DNA of 64,000 nt from Pseudomonadota bacterium (lineage in GTDB: Bacteria; Pseudomonadota; Gammaproteobacteria; Burkholderiales; Rhodocyclaceae), in contig JAPLQT010000119.1 in the NCBI GenBank assembly GCA_026399515.1, positions 50,099 through 114,098 on the forward strand. Direction: 5' to 3'. The notes under the pieces were generated by a model, which was given only the letters and a program-made list of their open reading frames with translations, was not told the origin of the DNA and did no database searches. How positions within the stretch are numbered: position 1 is the stretch's first letter; every line of letters starts with the position of its first letter. The translations under genes were made by a program, and so were the position numbers. Shown here one piece after another: positions 8,150 to 17,137 of this stretch.

Positions 8150-9343
8150 ATGAACAAACCAATCGATTCCCAGCGTCGCGCCTTGCTCATGGGCAGTGCC
8201 GCCGCCCTGGCCGCCGGTGCTCTTCCGCGCTACGCCTTTGCCGCGGAGCCGGTGAGGGTGGGTTTGATTCTGCCGATGTCCGGTCCCTTCGCGTCTACCG
8301 GGAAGCAGATAGAGACGGCGATCCGCATCTATCAGCAGAAGTATGGCGATATGGCCGGCGGGCGCAAAGTGGAAATCCTGCTTAAGGATGACGGCGGCGT
8401 CGCGCCGGACGTGACCAAGCGACTGGCCCAGGAACTGGTCACCAAGGACCACGTGCAAATCCTCGCCGGCTTCGGCCTGACGCCCCTGGCTCTGGCCACG
8501 GCGCCCATCGCCACCCAGGCCAAGACGCCGATGATCGTCATGGGAGCGGCCACCTCCATCATTCCGCAACGCTCGCCCTACATCGTGCGCACCGGTTTCA
8601 CCCTGCCCCAGGTGACAGCGCCCCTGGCCGACTGGGCGGTCAAGAACAAGCGCCTCAACATCAAGTCGGTGGTCACCCTGGTCAGCGATTACGGCCCGGG
8701 CATGGATGCCGAGAAGGTCTTCGTCAAGCACTTCACCGCCGGTGGCGGCAAGATTCTCGACAGCCTGCGCGCGCCCTTGCAGAACCCGGACTTCGCCCCC
8801 TTCATCCAAAGGATCAAGGACACCAGGCCGGACGCCATGTTCGTGTTCGTGCCGTCGGGGGCCGGCACGGCGGTGATGAAGCAGTTCGTCGAACGTGGCC
8901 TGGACGCGGCCGGCGTCAAGCTGATCTGCACCGGCGACGTATTGGACGACGATCTGATGCCAAGCATAGGCCAGGCAGCGCTGGGCGTGCACAGTTCGCA
9001 CCACTACTCGGCGGCTCATCCCTCGGCCGACAACACTGCATACGTGGCCGAGTTCGCCAAGCAGATCAAGAGCCGCCCCAATTTCCATTCGGTCGGCGGC
9101 TACGATGGCATGCACCTGATCTACGAAGCCCTGAAGAAGACTGCTGGCGACAGCGATGGCGACAAGCTGCTGGCGGCGATGAAGGGAATGAAATGGACCA
9201 GCGTACGCGGCCCGGTCAGCATCGATGCGGAGACCCGCGACATCGTACAGAACGTGTACATCCGCAAGGCCGAGATGCGTGACGGCGCCGTCTACAACAT
9301 CGAGTTCGAGACCATAGAGAACTTCAAGGATCCAGGCGTCTGA
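8150..9343 (+). CDS. ABC transporter substrate-binding protein (LivK type), Tat-like signal
   Basis: 397 residues from ATG 8150, with AGGAGA 5 bases upstream. The signal sequence begins with a twin-arginine-like SQRRALLMG followed by an alanine-rich hydrophobic stretch and an AFAAE cleavage region. The mature part (VRVGLILPMSGPFASTGKQIETAIRIYQQKYG) is a periplasmic-binding type 1 (LivJ/LivK) fold used for branched-chain amino acids or aromatic acids. It follows the regulator by about 50 bp. Together with the next gene it forms a pair of binding proteins with no permease or ATPase genes in the operon. An aromatic acid ligand is likely from context. Confidence 0.85.
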   Translation: MNKPIDSQRRALLMGSAAALAAGALPRYAFAAEPVRVGLILPMSGPFASTGKQIETAIRIYQQKYGDMAGGRKVEILLKDDGGVAPDVTKRLAQELVTKDHVQILAGFGLTPLALATAPIATQAKTPMIVMGAATSIIPQRSPYIVRTGFTLPQVTAPLADWAVKNKRLNIKSVVTLVSDYGPGMDAEKVFVKHFTAGGGKILDSLRAPLQNPDFAPFIQRIKDTRPDAMFVFVPSGAGTAVMKQFVERGLDAAGVKLICTGDVLDDDLMPSIGQAALGVHSSHHYSAAHPSADNTAYVAEFAKQIKSRPNFHSVGGYDGMHLIYEALKKTAGDSDGDKLLAAMKGMKWTSVRGPVSIDAETRDIVQNVYIRKAEMRDGAVYNIEFETIENFKDPGV

Positions 9344-9389
9344 GCCTGATAGACTATTTCGTTTTCAACAAACCTCAGGAGGAGAAAAA

Positions 9390-10532
9390 ATGAACACAAT
9401 GTTACGGATCATCGTGCTGGTTTCGGCGGCGTTGATTGGCGCGGCCACGGCGCAGGCGGAAATTACCATCGGCATCGACCTGCCTCTCACCGGACCCGCG
9501 GCAGGCCTGGGCATTCCCTGCAAGAACGGCCTGGTCTTCTGGCCGGACAGTATCGCCGGGGAGAAGCTCAAACTGATCATCCTCGATGACGGCAGCGACC
9601 CCAGCCAGGCGACCAGGAATGCCCGGCGCTTCATATCCGAGGACAAGGTTGACTTGATGATGGGCTCCGCCGGAACGGTGCCGGCGCTGGCCATGGCCGC
9701 GATCGCTGCGGAAGGAGAGACGGTACAGTTGGCGGAGTCGCCGATCGAACTGGCGCCCGGCAAGGACGCCTGGACTTTCCGTCTGCCGCAATCCACGGCG
9801 GTCATGGCCGAGGGCATCGTCGAGCACATGAAGAAGAACGGCGTGAAGACCTTCGCCTTCATCGGCTACTCCGACGCCTACGGCGAAAGCTGGCTCAAGG
9901 ACATGACGCGCATCGCTAATGAAGCAGGCATCAAGCTGACCACGGCCGAACGATTCGCCCGGCCCGACACCAGCGTAACGGCCCAAGCCATCAAGGCGGT
10001 TGCCAGCAATCCCGACGCCATCGTCCTGGTCGCCTCGGGCAGCGGCGCCGCCATGCCGCACCTGGCGGTGGTCGACCGGGGCTACAAGGGCAAGATCTAC
10101 CAGACGCACAGCGCTGCTTCGAATGACCTGATCCGTCTGGGCGGCAAGAGCGTCGAAGGCGCTTTCGTGATTTCCGGTCTGGCGGTGATGCCTGAGGGAT
10201 TGGCCGACGGCCACCCGTCCAAGAAGCTGGCGGTGGACTTCGTGCAGAAATACGAAGCGAAGTTCGGTCCTGGCACGCGCAACCAATTTGCCGCGCATAC
10301 TTATGATGCCTTGCTGGTGTTGCAGCGGGTGATCCCCGAAGCGCTAAAGAAGGGCAAGCCGGGCACCAAGGAATTTCGTGCCGCACTGCGCGATGCCCTG
10401 GAAAATGCCGGCGAGATTCCGGTCACTCAAGGCGTCTTTCGCTATACCGCGAAAGACCATTTCGGCTTGAATTCACATGCTCGCATGATGCTGACCATTG
10501 CCAACGGCAACTGGAAAGTCGTGACGCCCTGA
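9390..10532 (+). CDS. ABC transporter substrate-binding protein (LivK type), second copy
   Basis: 380 residues behind an AGGAGGAG ribosome site. A classical Sec signal peptide (LRIIVLVSAALIGAATAQAE) precedes a type 1 periplasmic-binding fold (ITIGIDLPLTGPAAGLGIPCKNG; later YSDAYGESWL and ARPDTSVTAQ). It is only distantly similar to the preceding binding protein and uses a different export route (Sec rather than Tat-like), so it is not a recent duplicate. It may bind a second aromatic substrate for the same, unlinked permease. Confidence 0.85.
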   Translation: MNTMLRIIVLVSAALIGAATAQAEITIGIDLPLTGPAAGLGIPCKNGLVFWPDSIAGEKLKLIILDDGSDPSQATRNARRFISEDKVDLMMGSAGTVPALAMAAIAAEGETVQLAESPIELAPGKDAWTFRLPQSTAVMAEGIVEHMKKNGVKTFAFIGYSDAYGESWLKDMTRIANEAGIKLTTAERFARPDTSVTAQAIKAVASNPDAIVLVASGSGAAMPHLAVVDRGYKGKIYQTHSAASNDLIRLGGKSVEGAFVISGLAVMPEGLADGHPSKKLAVDFVQKYEAKFGPGTRNQFAAHTYDALLVLQRVIPEALKKGKPGTKEFRAALRDALENAGEIPVTQGVFRYTAKDHFGLNSHARMMLTIANGNWKVVTP

Positions 10533-10561
10533 AAGGATGCACCATCGATACGAGCGATAGC

Positions 10562-11443
10562 ATGATCAACGTTGACCAATTGGTGGCGATCGATATCCAT
10601 ACCCACGCCGAAAAGTCCTGTCGCATGCCGACGGACGACGAAGCGCAGGCCATGGAAGAAGCCAAGAAGAAATATTTCAAGCACGCCACGGGTCAGCCGA
10701 GCATCCCCGAAATTGCCTCGTATTACCGCGAACGCAGGATGGCTTGCGTGATCTTCCCGGTGGACAGCGAATGCGCCACCGGGATGCATCGCGTGCCCAA
10801 CGACGAGGTGGCGGAGCTGGTGGCGCAGAACAGCGACGTCATGATCCCCTTTGCCAGCATCGATCCTCACAAGGGCAAAATGGGCGTGCGCGAGGCACGG
10901 CGCCTGATCGAGGAATACGGGGTGAAGGGCTTCAAGTTCCATCCCTCGATCCAGGCTTTCTACCCGAATGACCGGCTAGCCTATCCCTTGTATGAGCTGA
11001 TTGCCGAACACGGTCTGCCGGCGCTGTTCCACACCGGGCAGACCGGCATCGGCGCGGGCATGCCCGGCGGCGGTAATGTCCGTCTGAAGTACTCCAACCC
11101 GATGCTGCTCGACGACGTGGCCGCGGATTTTCCCGACATGCCGATCATCCTCGCCCATCCGTCGTTTCCCTGGCAGGAAGAGGCGCTCTCGGTCGCCACG
11201 CACAAGCCGCAGGTGTATATCGACCTGTCCGGCTGGTCGCCCAAGTACTTCCCGCCTATCCTGATCCAGTATGCCAACACGCTGCTCAAACACAAGATGC
11301 TGTTCGGCTCAGACTTTCCCTTGATCACGCCGGATCGCTGGCTAGCCGACTTTGCCAAGATTCCGATCAAGGACGAAGTGCGTCCGCTGATCCTCAAGGA
11401 AAACGCCGTTCGGCTGCTTAAACTCAGGCCAGAGACCGTTTAA
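10562..11443 (+). CDS. Amidohydrolase-2 family metal-dependent hydrolase/decarboxylase
   Basis: 293 residues. The TIM-barrel metal ligands appear in order: DIHTHAE (H13, H15), GFKFHPS, ILAHPSFPW and GSDFPL. This is the amidohydrolase-2 (ACMSD/gamma-resorcylate decarboxylase-like) pattern. Members cleave or decarboxylate aromatic or ring-fission acids. The gene lies 3 bp before the feruloyl-CoA synthase gene and is co-transcribed with it. A role on a hydroxycinnamate or protocatechuate-derived intermediate is inferred from position; the exact reaction cannot be read from the sequence. Confidence 0.75.
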   Translation: MINVDQLVAIDIHTHAEKSCRMPTDDEAQAMEEAKKKYFKHATGQPSIPEIASYYRERRMACVIFPVDSECATGMHRVPNDEVAELVAQNSDVMIPFASIDPHKGKMGVREARRLIEEYGVKGFKFHPSIQAFYPNDRLAYPLYELIAEHGLPALFHTGQTGIGAGMPGGGNVRLKYSNPMLLDDVAADFPDMPIILAHPSFPWQEEALSVATHKPQVYIDLSGWSPKYFPPILIQYANTLLKHKMLFGSDFPLITPDRWLADFAKIPIKDEVRPLILKENAVRLLKLRPETV

Positions 11444-11446
11444 GGG

Positions 11447-13297
11447 ATGTCCGCGTCGCCCATCTATCGCGCGGCCCGCGTTGGCGGGACTTTCTCCCCG
11501 AGCTTCGACAGGCGTGCCGATGGCAGCCTGATCATCGGCTCGGACGAAGCACTCGGCGCTTACCCGGCGCGTCTCACCGATCGCCTGATCCATTGGGCCG
11601 CGGTCTGTCCCGAGCGTTGCTTCGCCGCCAAACGCGACTCAAGCGGCGATTGGCGCCGTTTGAGTTATTGCGATGCCCTGGCTCAAACCCGTTCGATTGC
11701 CGAGGCCTTGCTGAAAAGAGACCTGTCGGCGGAGCGGCCGATTGTGATCCTGTCTGGGAACGATCTGGATCACCTGTTGCTGTCGCTGGCAGCGATGTGG
11801 GCCGGCATTCCTTATGCGCCGATCTCCACCGCGTATTCCCTGATCTCGCAGGACTACGGCAAGCTCAGGCACATATTTGGCGTGCTGACGCCGGGACTGG
11901 TATTCGCCGGCGATGGTGAGGCCTATGGCAACGCCGTGCGAGCCGTGGTGCCGGAAGGCGTCGAGATCGTGCTCAATCGCGGCAAGGTCCAGGGCCGGCG
12001 CCATACCGATTTCTCCGGGCTGCTCGCCACGCCGGCCGGCGTCGCCGGCGACCGCGCGCAGCAGGCGACCGAGCCCGACACCATCGCAAAGTTCCTGTTC
12101 ACCTCCGGTTCGACCAAGCTGCCCAAGGCGGTCATCAATACCCAGAGGATGTTGTGCAGCAATCAGCAGATGCTGCTCCAGTGTTTTCCATTCGTAAATG
12201 AGGAACCCCCGGTCCTCGTCGATTGGCTGCCCTGGAACCACACCTTTGGCGGCAACCACAATGTCGGACTCGTCCTCTACAACGGCGGCACACTGTACAT
12301 CGACGACGGCAAGCCGGCGTCCCATCTGATCGGCGAAACGCTCCGCAATCTGCGCGAGATTCCCACCACGATCTATTTCAATGTGCCTAAAGGATTCGAG
12401 GAAATCGTCAAGGTCCTGGAAAGCGACGCCGAGCTCCAGAAGACGTTCTTTTACAAGGTCAAGGCTTTCATGTTTGCGGGGGCGGGACTTTCGCAGGCCG
12501 TGTGGGACCGGCTGGACCATATCGCCGAACAGGTCTGTGGCGAACGTATTCGCATGCTGACTGGCCTGGGCATGACCGAGACCGCACCATTTGCGTTGTG
12601 CGCAAATGGTGCGGTGGTTCGCTCCGGCGTCGTCGGCCTGCCGGCACCCGGACTGGAAGTTAAGCTTGCGCCCGAAGGCGACAAGCACGAAGTCCGCTAC
12701 TGCGGTCCGTCGGTGACCCCTGGCTACTGGCGCGCGCCCGAGCAGACCGATGCCGCCTTCGACGAGGAGAATTTCTTCCGCAGCGGCGATGCCCTCAAGT
12801 TCATCGACGAGACGCAGCCAACGCTGGGCTTGATGTTCGACGGCCGAATCGCCGAAGACTTCAAGTTATCAACGGGCACCTTCGTTTCCGTCGGCCCCTT
12901 GCGGGCCAAAGTGATCGTGGCTGGAGCACCGTATGTCCAGGACGTGGTCATCACCGCACCTGACCGGAACGATGTCGGGATTCTGATATTCCCATTCATC
13001 GACGAGTGCCGCAAACTGGCGGGATGCGACCAGGCCTTGCCGCCGGCAAGGGTACTGGCCGCTTCCGCCGTCAGAAAATATTTTCAGGATTTGGTCGACC
13101 GCCTGTACGCTGACGGAACCGGCAGCGCCAACCGTATCGTCCGCGCTCGTTTGATCGCGGACTCGTTGTCCATCGACCGTGGTGAGGTCACCGACAAGGG
13201 GTCGATAAATCAACGCGCGGTTCTCGCACACCGCACCCAGTTGGTCGATGCCATGTATGATGAAACGGACGCGGATCTCATATTGGCTGAACACTGA
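11447..13297 (+). CDS. fcs: Feruloyl-CoA synthase
   Basis: 616 residues, an AMP-forming acyl-CoA synthetase. The nucleotide motif TSGSTKLPKAV (from residue 219) and the later TGLGMTETAP and GYWRAPEQT motifs mark the family. The opening segment and VDWLPWNHTFGGNHN are characteristic of feruloyl-CoA synthases, which activate ferulate and related hydroxycinnamates to CoA thioesters before side-chain shortening to vanillin. The partner enoyl-CoA hydratase/aldolase and vanillin dehydrogenase genes are absent from the window. The gene follows the amidohydrolase after 3 bp and ends just before a tRNA gene on the other strand. Confidence 0.85.
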   Translation: MSASPIYRAARVGGTFSPSFDRRADGSLIIGSDEALGAYPARLTDRLIHWAAVCPERCFAAKRDSSGDWRRLSYCDALAQTRSIAEALLKRDLSAERPIVILSGNDLDHLLLSLAAMWAGIPYAPISTAYSLISQDYGKLRHIFGVLTPGLVFAGDGEAYGNAVRAVVPEGVEIVLNRGKVQGRRHTDFSGLLATPAGVAGDRAQQATEPDTIAKFLFTSGSTKLPKAVINTQRMLCSNQQMLLQCFPFVNEEPPVLVDWLPWNHTFGGNHNVGLVLYNGGTLYIDDGKPASHLIGETLRNLREIPTTIYFNVPKGFEEIVKVLESDAELQKTFFYKVKAFMFAGAGLSQAVWDRLDHIAEQVCGERIRMLTGLGMTETAPFALCANGAVVRSGVVGLPAPGLEVKLAPEGDKHEVRYCGPSVTPGYWRAPEQTDAAFDEENFFRSGDALKFIDETQPTLGLMFDGRIAEDFKLSTGTFVSVGPLRAKVIVAGAPYVQDVVITAPDRNDVGILIFPFIDECRKLAGCDQALPPARVLAASAVRKYFQDLVDRLYADGTGSANRIVRARLIADSLSIDRGEVTDKGSINQRAVLAHRTQLVDAMYDETDADLILAEH

Positions 13298-13300
13298 ATG

Positions 13301-13326
13301 AAAACGGCCCTCATCGCTGAGAGCCG
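13301..13326 (-). terminator. Rho-independent terminator of tRNA-Met
   Basis: On the minus strand an 8-bp stem (CGGCTCTC pairing with GAGGGCCG, one U-G wobble, 6-base loop) is followed directly by TTTTCATT. It sits 10 bases past the 3' end of the tRNA-Met gene, the expected place for its terminator. Confidence 0.65.
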
Positions 13327-13335
13327 CTGTAATAC

Positions 13336-13412
13336 TGGTGGTGATGAGTGGACTTGAACCACCGACCCCCGGATTATGAATCCGATGCTCTAACCGACTG
13401 AGCTACATCACC
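13336..13412 (-). tRNA. tRNA-Met (CAT), elongator type
   Basis: Read on the minus strand: a 7-bp acceptor stem GGTGATG/CATCACC, discriminator A and encoded CCA; a D arm AGCTCAGTCGGTTAGAGC; an anticodon loop TTCATAA giving anticodon CAT; and a T arm with GGTTCAAGTCC. Total 77 nt. The G1-C72 pair shows it is not the initiator. tRNA-Ile2 also has a CAT anticodon, but the sequence fits elongator tRNA-Met better. Confidence 0.9.
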
Positions 13413-13517
13413 AATTATCGCCAGGCAAAAGGCAATCAGGCCATTTAGCAAGGGGCGGAATTATCCAGTGTGGTGCCAAGCCTTGTCAAGTTTGATGCTC
13501 TCCGCGACAATAGGCGG

Positions 13518-14681
13518 ATGAATCAGGATTTCGATGTAGTCATTGTCGGCGGCGGCCTCGCCGGCCTCTCCCTGGCTGTCGCCTTGAGCACCAGCCGTCT
13601 GAGTGTTGCCGTGGTCGAAGGAAGAGCGCCGGCGGACACTGTCGGTTGGGATAGCCGTATCTATGCAGTCAGCCCCGCCAATGCGCGTTTCCTGAACGAG
13701 ATCGGCATCTGGCAGCATTTCGATCCTTCGCGCATTGCGGCGGTTCAGGCAATGGAAATTTACGGTGATGCGGGTGGCCGGCTGGATTTTTCCGCCTATG
13801 ACAGCGGCGTAGAGGAACTGGCGTGGGTCATCGAGGCTTCGTTGATTCAGCGTGAACTATGGGAAACCGCCAAACGCCAGGGCAATGTCACGCTGTTCTG
13901 TCCGGCCCGGCCGCAGGCGCTGTCGCTTGGGCCGGAACGCGCCAGCCTGGGCCTGGAGGATGGGAGCAGCTTGAGCGCGCGACTGGTTGTCGCCGCCGAT
14001 GGCGCGGATTCCTGGGTGCGTCAAGCTGCCGGCATGGAAGTTGAATTCAAGCCCTACCAGCAGATGGGTGTCGTGGCAAATTTCACCTGCGAAAAGCCGC
14101 ATCGCAACACCGCTTTCCAGTGGTTCCGCGGCGATGGCGTATTGGCTTACCTGCCGCTGGCGGAAAGCAACATGATCTCCATCGTTTGGTCGACGCCGGA
14201 CGATCACGTGGGCGAACTGCTGGCATTGCCGCCCGAGGAGTTTTGCAGCCGCGTTGCCTGGGCCGGCGACATGCGCTTGGGGGAACTCACCTTGGTAACG
14301 CCACCCACCGGATTCCCGTTGCGGCTGATGCGCGCTCCGCGCACCGTGGCGCCCCGTCTGGCGCTGATTGGCGATGCAGCCCACGCCATACATCCGTTGT
14401 CGGGTCATGGCATCAACCTCGGATTTCAGGATGCGCGGGTGCTGGCCGAAACCCTCGCCGAATGTCCGGATTTCATCGATTGCGGCGACGAGAGCTGGCT
14501 GCGTCGTTACGAGCGGTCGCGTATCGAGGAAGTGGTGGCCTTACAATCGGCAACGCACGGATTGCAACGGCTGTTCCGTCCACAAAACGCGGTACTCACC
14601 ATGCTCCGGAATGCCGGATTGAACCTTACCAATGCCTTGCCTGTCGTAAGAGATGCCTTGGTGCGTTATGCGCTGGGATAG
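13518..14681 (+). CDS. UbiH/UbiF-family FAD-dependent ubiquinone hydroxylase
   Basis: 387 residues from ATG 13518 (MNQDFDVVIVGGGLAGLSLA). The Rossmann GGGLAGL motif, the central DG motif (VVAADGADSWVR) and the GDAAHAIHPLSGHGINLGFQDA signature identify the UbiH/UbiF/VisC/COQ6 family, flavin monooxygenases that hydroxylate the ubiquinone ring. I choose this Met over an in-frame one 16 codons earlier because the family begins a few residues before the Rossmann strand. It is followed within 40 bp by dsbC, a common arrangement in betaproteobacteria. Which ring position it hydroxylates cannot be told. Confidence 0.85.
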   Translation: MNQDFDVVIVGGGLAGLSLAVALSTSRLSVAVVEGRAPADTVGWDSRIYAVSPANARFLNEIGIWQHFDPSRIAAVQAMEIYGDAGGRLDFSAYDSGVEELAWVIEASLIQRELWETAKRQGNVTLFCPARPQALSLGPERASLGLEDGSSLSARLVVAADGADSWVRQAAGMEVEFKPYQQMGVVANFTCEKPHRNTAFQWFRGDGVLAYLPLAESNMISIVWSTPDDHVGELLALPPEEFCSRVAWAGDMRLGELTLVTPPTGFPLRLMRAPRTVAPRLALIGDAAHAIHPLSGHGINLGFQDARVLAETLAECPDFIDCGDESWLRRYERSRIEEVVALQSATHGLQRLFRPQNAVLTMLRNAGLNLTNALPVVRDALVRYALG

Positions 14682-14719
14682 GACGATTAACTACACTTTC
14701 ACCCTCATTCGGAGTTCAC

Positions 14720-15427
14720 ATGATCAATAAAATTCTCGCCTGCGTTCTGGCCGCATTCTCCTTGGCGGCCAGCATGGCATATGCCGGCGAAGCGGAAATC
14801 AGGAAGGCCGCGACATCGCTCGGTTTGAATGCGGATGAGGTGCGCAAAACGGATTCGCTTGGCCTGTATGAAGTTCGGATCGGCGACGACGTATGGTATG
14901 CCGACGAAAAAGGCAGCTATCTGATTCACGGCGATATCATCGACGTCAAGGCCAAGTCCAACCTCACCGAAGCCCGCAGGAACAAGCTGGCGCAAATCAA
15001 GTTTTCCGACCTGCCTCTGGAACTGGCGGTCAAGACGGTACGCGGCAATGGCAAGCGCATCTTCGCCACTTTTGAAGATCCCAACTGCGGTTATTGCAAG
15101 AAACTGGCGAAGGATATGGTCGGCATGACCGACATCACGATGTATACTTTCCTGATGCCGATTCTCTCGCCGGACTCGGGAGAAAAATCCAAGGCCATCT
15201 GGTGCGCCGCGGATCGCAGCAAAGCATGGAGCGACTGGATGGTGAATGGCGCCATGCCCGCCGCCGCCAACTGCGCGGTGCCTACGGCCAAGGTCCTGGC
15301 GCTCGGCGAAAAATACAAGATCCATGGCACGCCGACGATCTTTCTCGCCAATGGCGAGCGGATTCCCGGCGCCATACCCGCGGCGCGGCTGGAGCAGGAT
15401 CTGAACCGGGTAGCGTCTGCCAAGTAG
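14720..15427 (+). CDS. dsbC: Thiol:disulfide interchange protein DsbC
   Basis: 235 residues from ATG 14720 (GGAG 5 bases upstream). A Sec signal peptide ends at SMAYA-GE. An N-terminal dimerisation domain leads to the thioredoxin-fold catalytic domain with active site C123-G-Y-C126 (FEDPNCGYCKKL) and the cis-proline loop GTPTIF. DsbC is the periplasmic disulfide isomerase that corrects wrong disulfides and is kept reduced by DsbD. The length is normal and the gene looks intact. Confidence 0.93.
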   Translation: MINKILACVLAAFSLAASMAYAGEAEIRKAATSLGLNADEVRKTDSLGLYEVRIGDDVWYADEKGSYLIHGDIIDVKAKSNLTEARRNKLAQIKFSDLPLELAVKTVRGNGKRIFATFEDPNCGYCKKLAKDMVGMTDITMYTFLMPILSPDSGEKSKAIWCAADRSKAWSDWMVNGAMPAAANCAVPTAKVLALGEKYKIHGTPTIFLANGERIPGAIPAARLEQDLNRVASAK

Positions 15428-15435
15428 CGTTTCCA

Positions 15436-15453
15436 GGCAGTGCGCGGACTGCC
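15436..15453. terminator. Hairpin between convergent dsbC and xerD
   Basis: Perfect 6-bp arms GGCAGT/ACTGCC with a 6-base loop lie between the convergent dsbC and xerD stops. There is no T-run, so this is a weak terminator candidate that could serve both directions. Confidence 0.3.
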
Positions 15454-15464
15454 ATGAAGTGTCG

Positions 15465-16388
15465 CTAGGCTCGTGGGTGGTGCGCCGAGTGCAGTTGTTT
15501 CAGCCGTTCGCGAGCGACATGGGTATAGATTTGCGTCGTCGATATATCCGCGTGCCCGAGCAGCATCTGCACCACGCGCAGGTCGGCGCCGTGATTGATG
15601 AGATGGGTAGCGAAGGCGTGGCGCAGCACATGCGGCGAGATCGGTTTGACGATGCCGGCTTGCAGGGCATAGCGCTTGATAAGCATCCAGAACATCTGCC
15701 GGCTGAGCGATGTGCCGCGAGCGCTCACGAAGATTTCGTCGCAAGCGCGCTGCTTGAGCAGCACCGGCCGGGCGTCAGTCTGATAGCGCTGTAGCCATTC
15801 GATGGCGAATTCCCCTAGCGGCACCAGACGGACCTTGTCGCCCTTGCCGCGGACGCGCACCACGCCTTCGTTCATGCTCACCTCGAACAACTTCAGCCCC
15901 ACCAGTTCGCTGACACGCAAACCGCTGGAATACAGCAGTTCAAGCATGGCGCGATCGCGCAAGCCGACAGGGCGGTCGGTATCCGGTGCGGCCAGCAGCT
16001 TTTCCACGTCGCCTTCCGACAGGGTCTTGGGGAAGTGTTGCGGCATCTGAGGCTGTTCGATATTGAGCAGGGGATCAACGGTGACGCGCCCTTGCGCCAG
16101 CAGGAAACGGTAGAAGCGCCTCAGCGCCGCCTGCATCCGACGCTGGCTGGCGGGCTTGGGCTGTTGTCCGGGCGGGCGGCCGTGCAGATCCGCCAGGTAA
16201 GCCTTGATGCATGGCTCATCGACTGCCACCAGGTTGCCGCCATTCCCGGACAACCAGCCGGCGAACAAGGACAAGTCGCTACGATAGGCAGCCAGGGTAT
16301 TTTTCGCCAGTCCATCCTCCAGCCATAGGTTGTCGCAGAACTGGTCGAGCAGCGCGACATCCTCGGGCGAAGGCGCGGCTACTGCCAC
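15465..16388 (-). CDS. xerD: Tyrosine recombinase XerD
   Basis: 307 residues from a GTG at 16388, which overlaps the ogt stop by 10 bp. The frame stays open upstream, but that part is the antisense-like shadow of ogt. The N-terminal SAM-like core-binding domain (LWLEDGLAKNTLAAYRSDL) is followed by the catalytic domain with SGLRVSEL (first Arg), GKGDKVRLVPLG (Lys), HVLRHAFATH (His-Arg-His region), LLGHADISTTQIYTH (second His and the tyrosine nucleophile). XerD works with XerC at dif to resolve chromosome dimers. XerD rather than XerC is judged from motif wording. Confidence 0.88.
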   Translation of the reverse strand: MAVAAPSPEDVALLDQFCDNLWLEDGLAKNTLAAYRSDLSLFAGWLSGNGGNLVAVDEPCIKAYLADLHGRPPGQQPKPASQRRMQAALRRFYRFLLAQGRVTVDPLLNIEQPQMPQHFPKTLSEGDVEKLLAAPDTDRPVGLRDRAMLELLYSSGLRVSELVGLKLFEVSMNEGVVRVRGKGDKVRLVPLGEFAIEWLQRYQTDARPVLLKQRACDEIFVSARGTSLSRQMFWMLIKRYALQAGIVKPISPHVLRHAFATHLINHGADLRVVQMLLGHADISTTQIYTHVARERLKQLHSAHHPRA

Positions 16389-16870
16389 CGGGCGTCCTCG
16401 TGCGCGAGCAGCCAGCGCTTGATCTCCAGCGAGAAGCCGGCCCGCTCGTGTCCAAAGCCGCCCAGGCCGCCGCCGCTGGCGACCACCCGGTGGCAGGGCA
16501 CGACCACCGCGTAGGGGTTGGCCCCGCAGGCGCCGCCGACCGCCCGCGGCGCACTGTTGATCGATTTGGCCAGCGCTCCGTAGCTGAGTGTTTCTCCGCT
16601 CGGGATGGCGGCGATGCCTTCCCATACTCGGCGCTGGAAGTGAGTGCCGGCGGGCGCCAGCGGCAAGCCGAATTCGAAGGCCGGATCCTTCAGGTAGGCG
16701 CGCAACTGGCGCACGGCTTCCTGCGCCAAAGGAGTCTTGGGAGTCACCGCGGCACGTGGCGTCAGGAAATCGACGGCGAGTATTTCATCGGCATCGCAGC
16801 GCAAGCCCAGCGCGAATCCGGACTTGAGATTGGAAATATTGATGACAGCCTGATAGGCGGGTGTATTCAT
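16379..16870 (-). CDS. ogt: Methylated-DNA-[protein]-cysteine S-methyltransferase
   Basis: 163 residues. The suicide active site VVPCHRVV (Cys126) and the preceding RAVGGACGANP motif mark an O6-alkylguanine-DNA alkyltransferase. FQRRVWEGIAAIPSGETLSYG is the helix-turn-helix/Arg-finger region. The protein removes O6-methylguanine damage by transferring the alkyl group to its own cysteine. Its stop overlaps the xerD start, so the two are probably co-transcribed. Confidence 0.93.
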   Translation of the reverse strand: MNTPAYQAVINISNLKSGFALGLRCDADEILAVDFLTPRAAVTPKTPLAQEAVRQLRAYLKDPAFEFGLPLAPAGTHFQRRVWEGIAAIPSGETLSYGALAKSINSAPRAVGGACGANPYAVVVPCHRVVASGGGLGGFGHERAGFSLEIKRWLLAHEDARWQ

Positions 16871-16975
16871 GATTGGGCGGGCGGAACGACAATCGTCGCA
16901 TTGTCGACTTCGCTCATCGATTCCGCAAGCAGGGCCTGCAAAGCATCATGCGCAATGATTTGGCAAAGATTTGCC

Positions 16976-17004
16976 TTGACGCGATTGATGAGTGTTTTTA
17001 TAAT
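16976..17004 (+). promoter_or_regulatory. Sigma-70 promoter of initiator tRNA
   Basis: Near-consensus -35 TTGACG (16976-16981), a 17-bp spacer and perfect -10 TATAAT (16999-17004). Transcription would begin about 7 bases before the mature tRNA 5' end at 17018. Confidence 0.85.
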
Positions 17005-17017
17005 CGCTCCTCTCTGA

Positions 17018-17094
<77 letters not shown>

Positions 17095-17108
17095 CAAAAA
17101 ATGAATGA

Positions 17109-17137
17109 AGCCAATCACTTAGCGGTGGTTGGCTTTA
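17109..17137 (+). terminator. Rho-independent terminator of tRNA-fMet
   Basis: A 10-bp stem AGCCAATCAC/GTGGTTGGCT (one U-G pair) with a 6-base loop is followed by TTTATGCATTTT, 15 bases after the tRNA end. Confidence 0.7.

Noticed and set aside
13336..13412. tRNA-Ile2 (lysidine-modified CAT) instead of tRNA-Met
   Set aside because: The anticodon alone cannot decide, but the acceptor stem and overall sequence fit elongator tRNA-Met better than the usual GGCCCC-type tRNA-Ile2.
16389..16625. N-terminal extension of XerD
   Set aside because: It lies inside ogt in another frame, and XerD is about 300 residues, which the GTG at 16388 provides.
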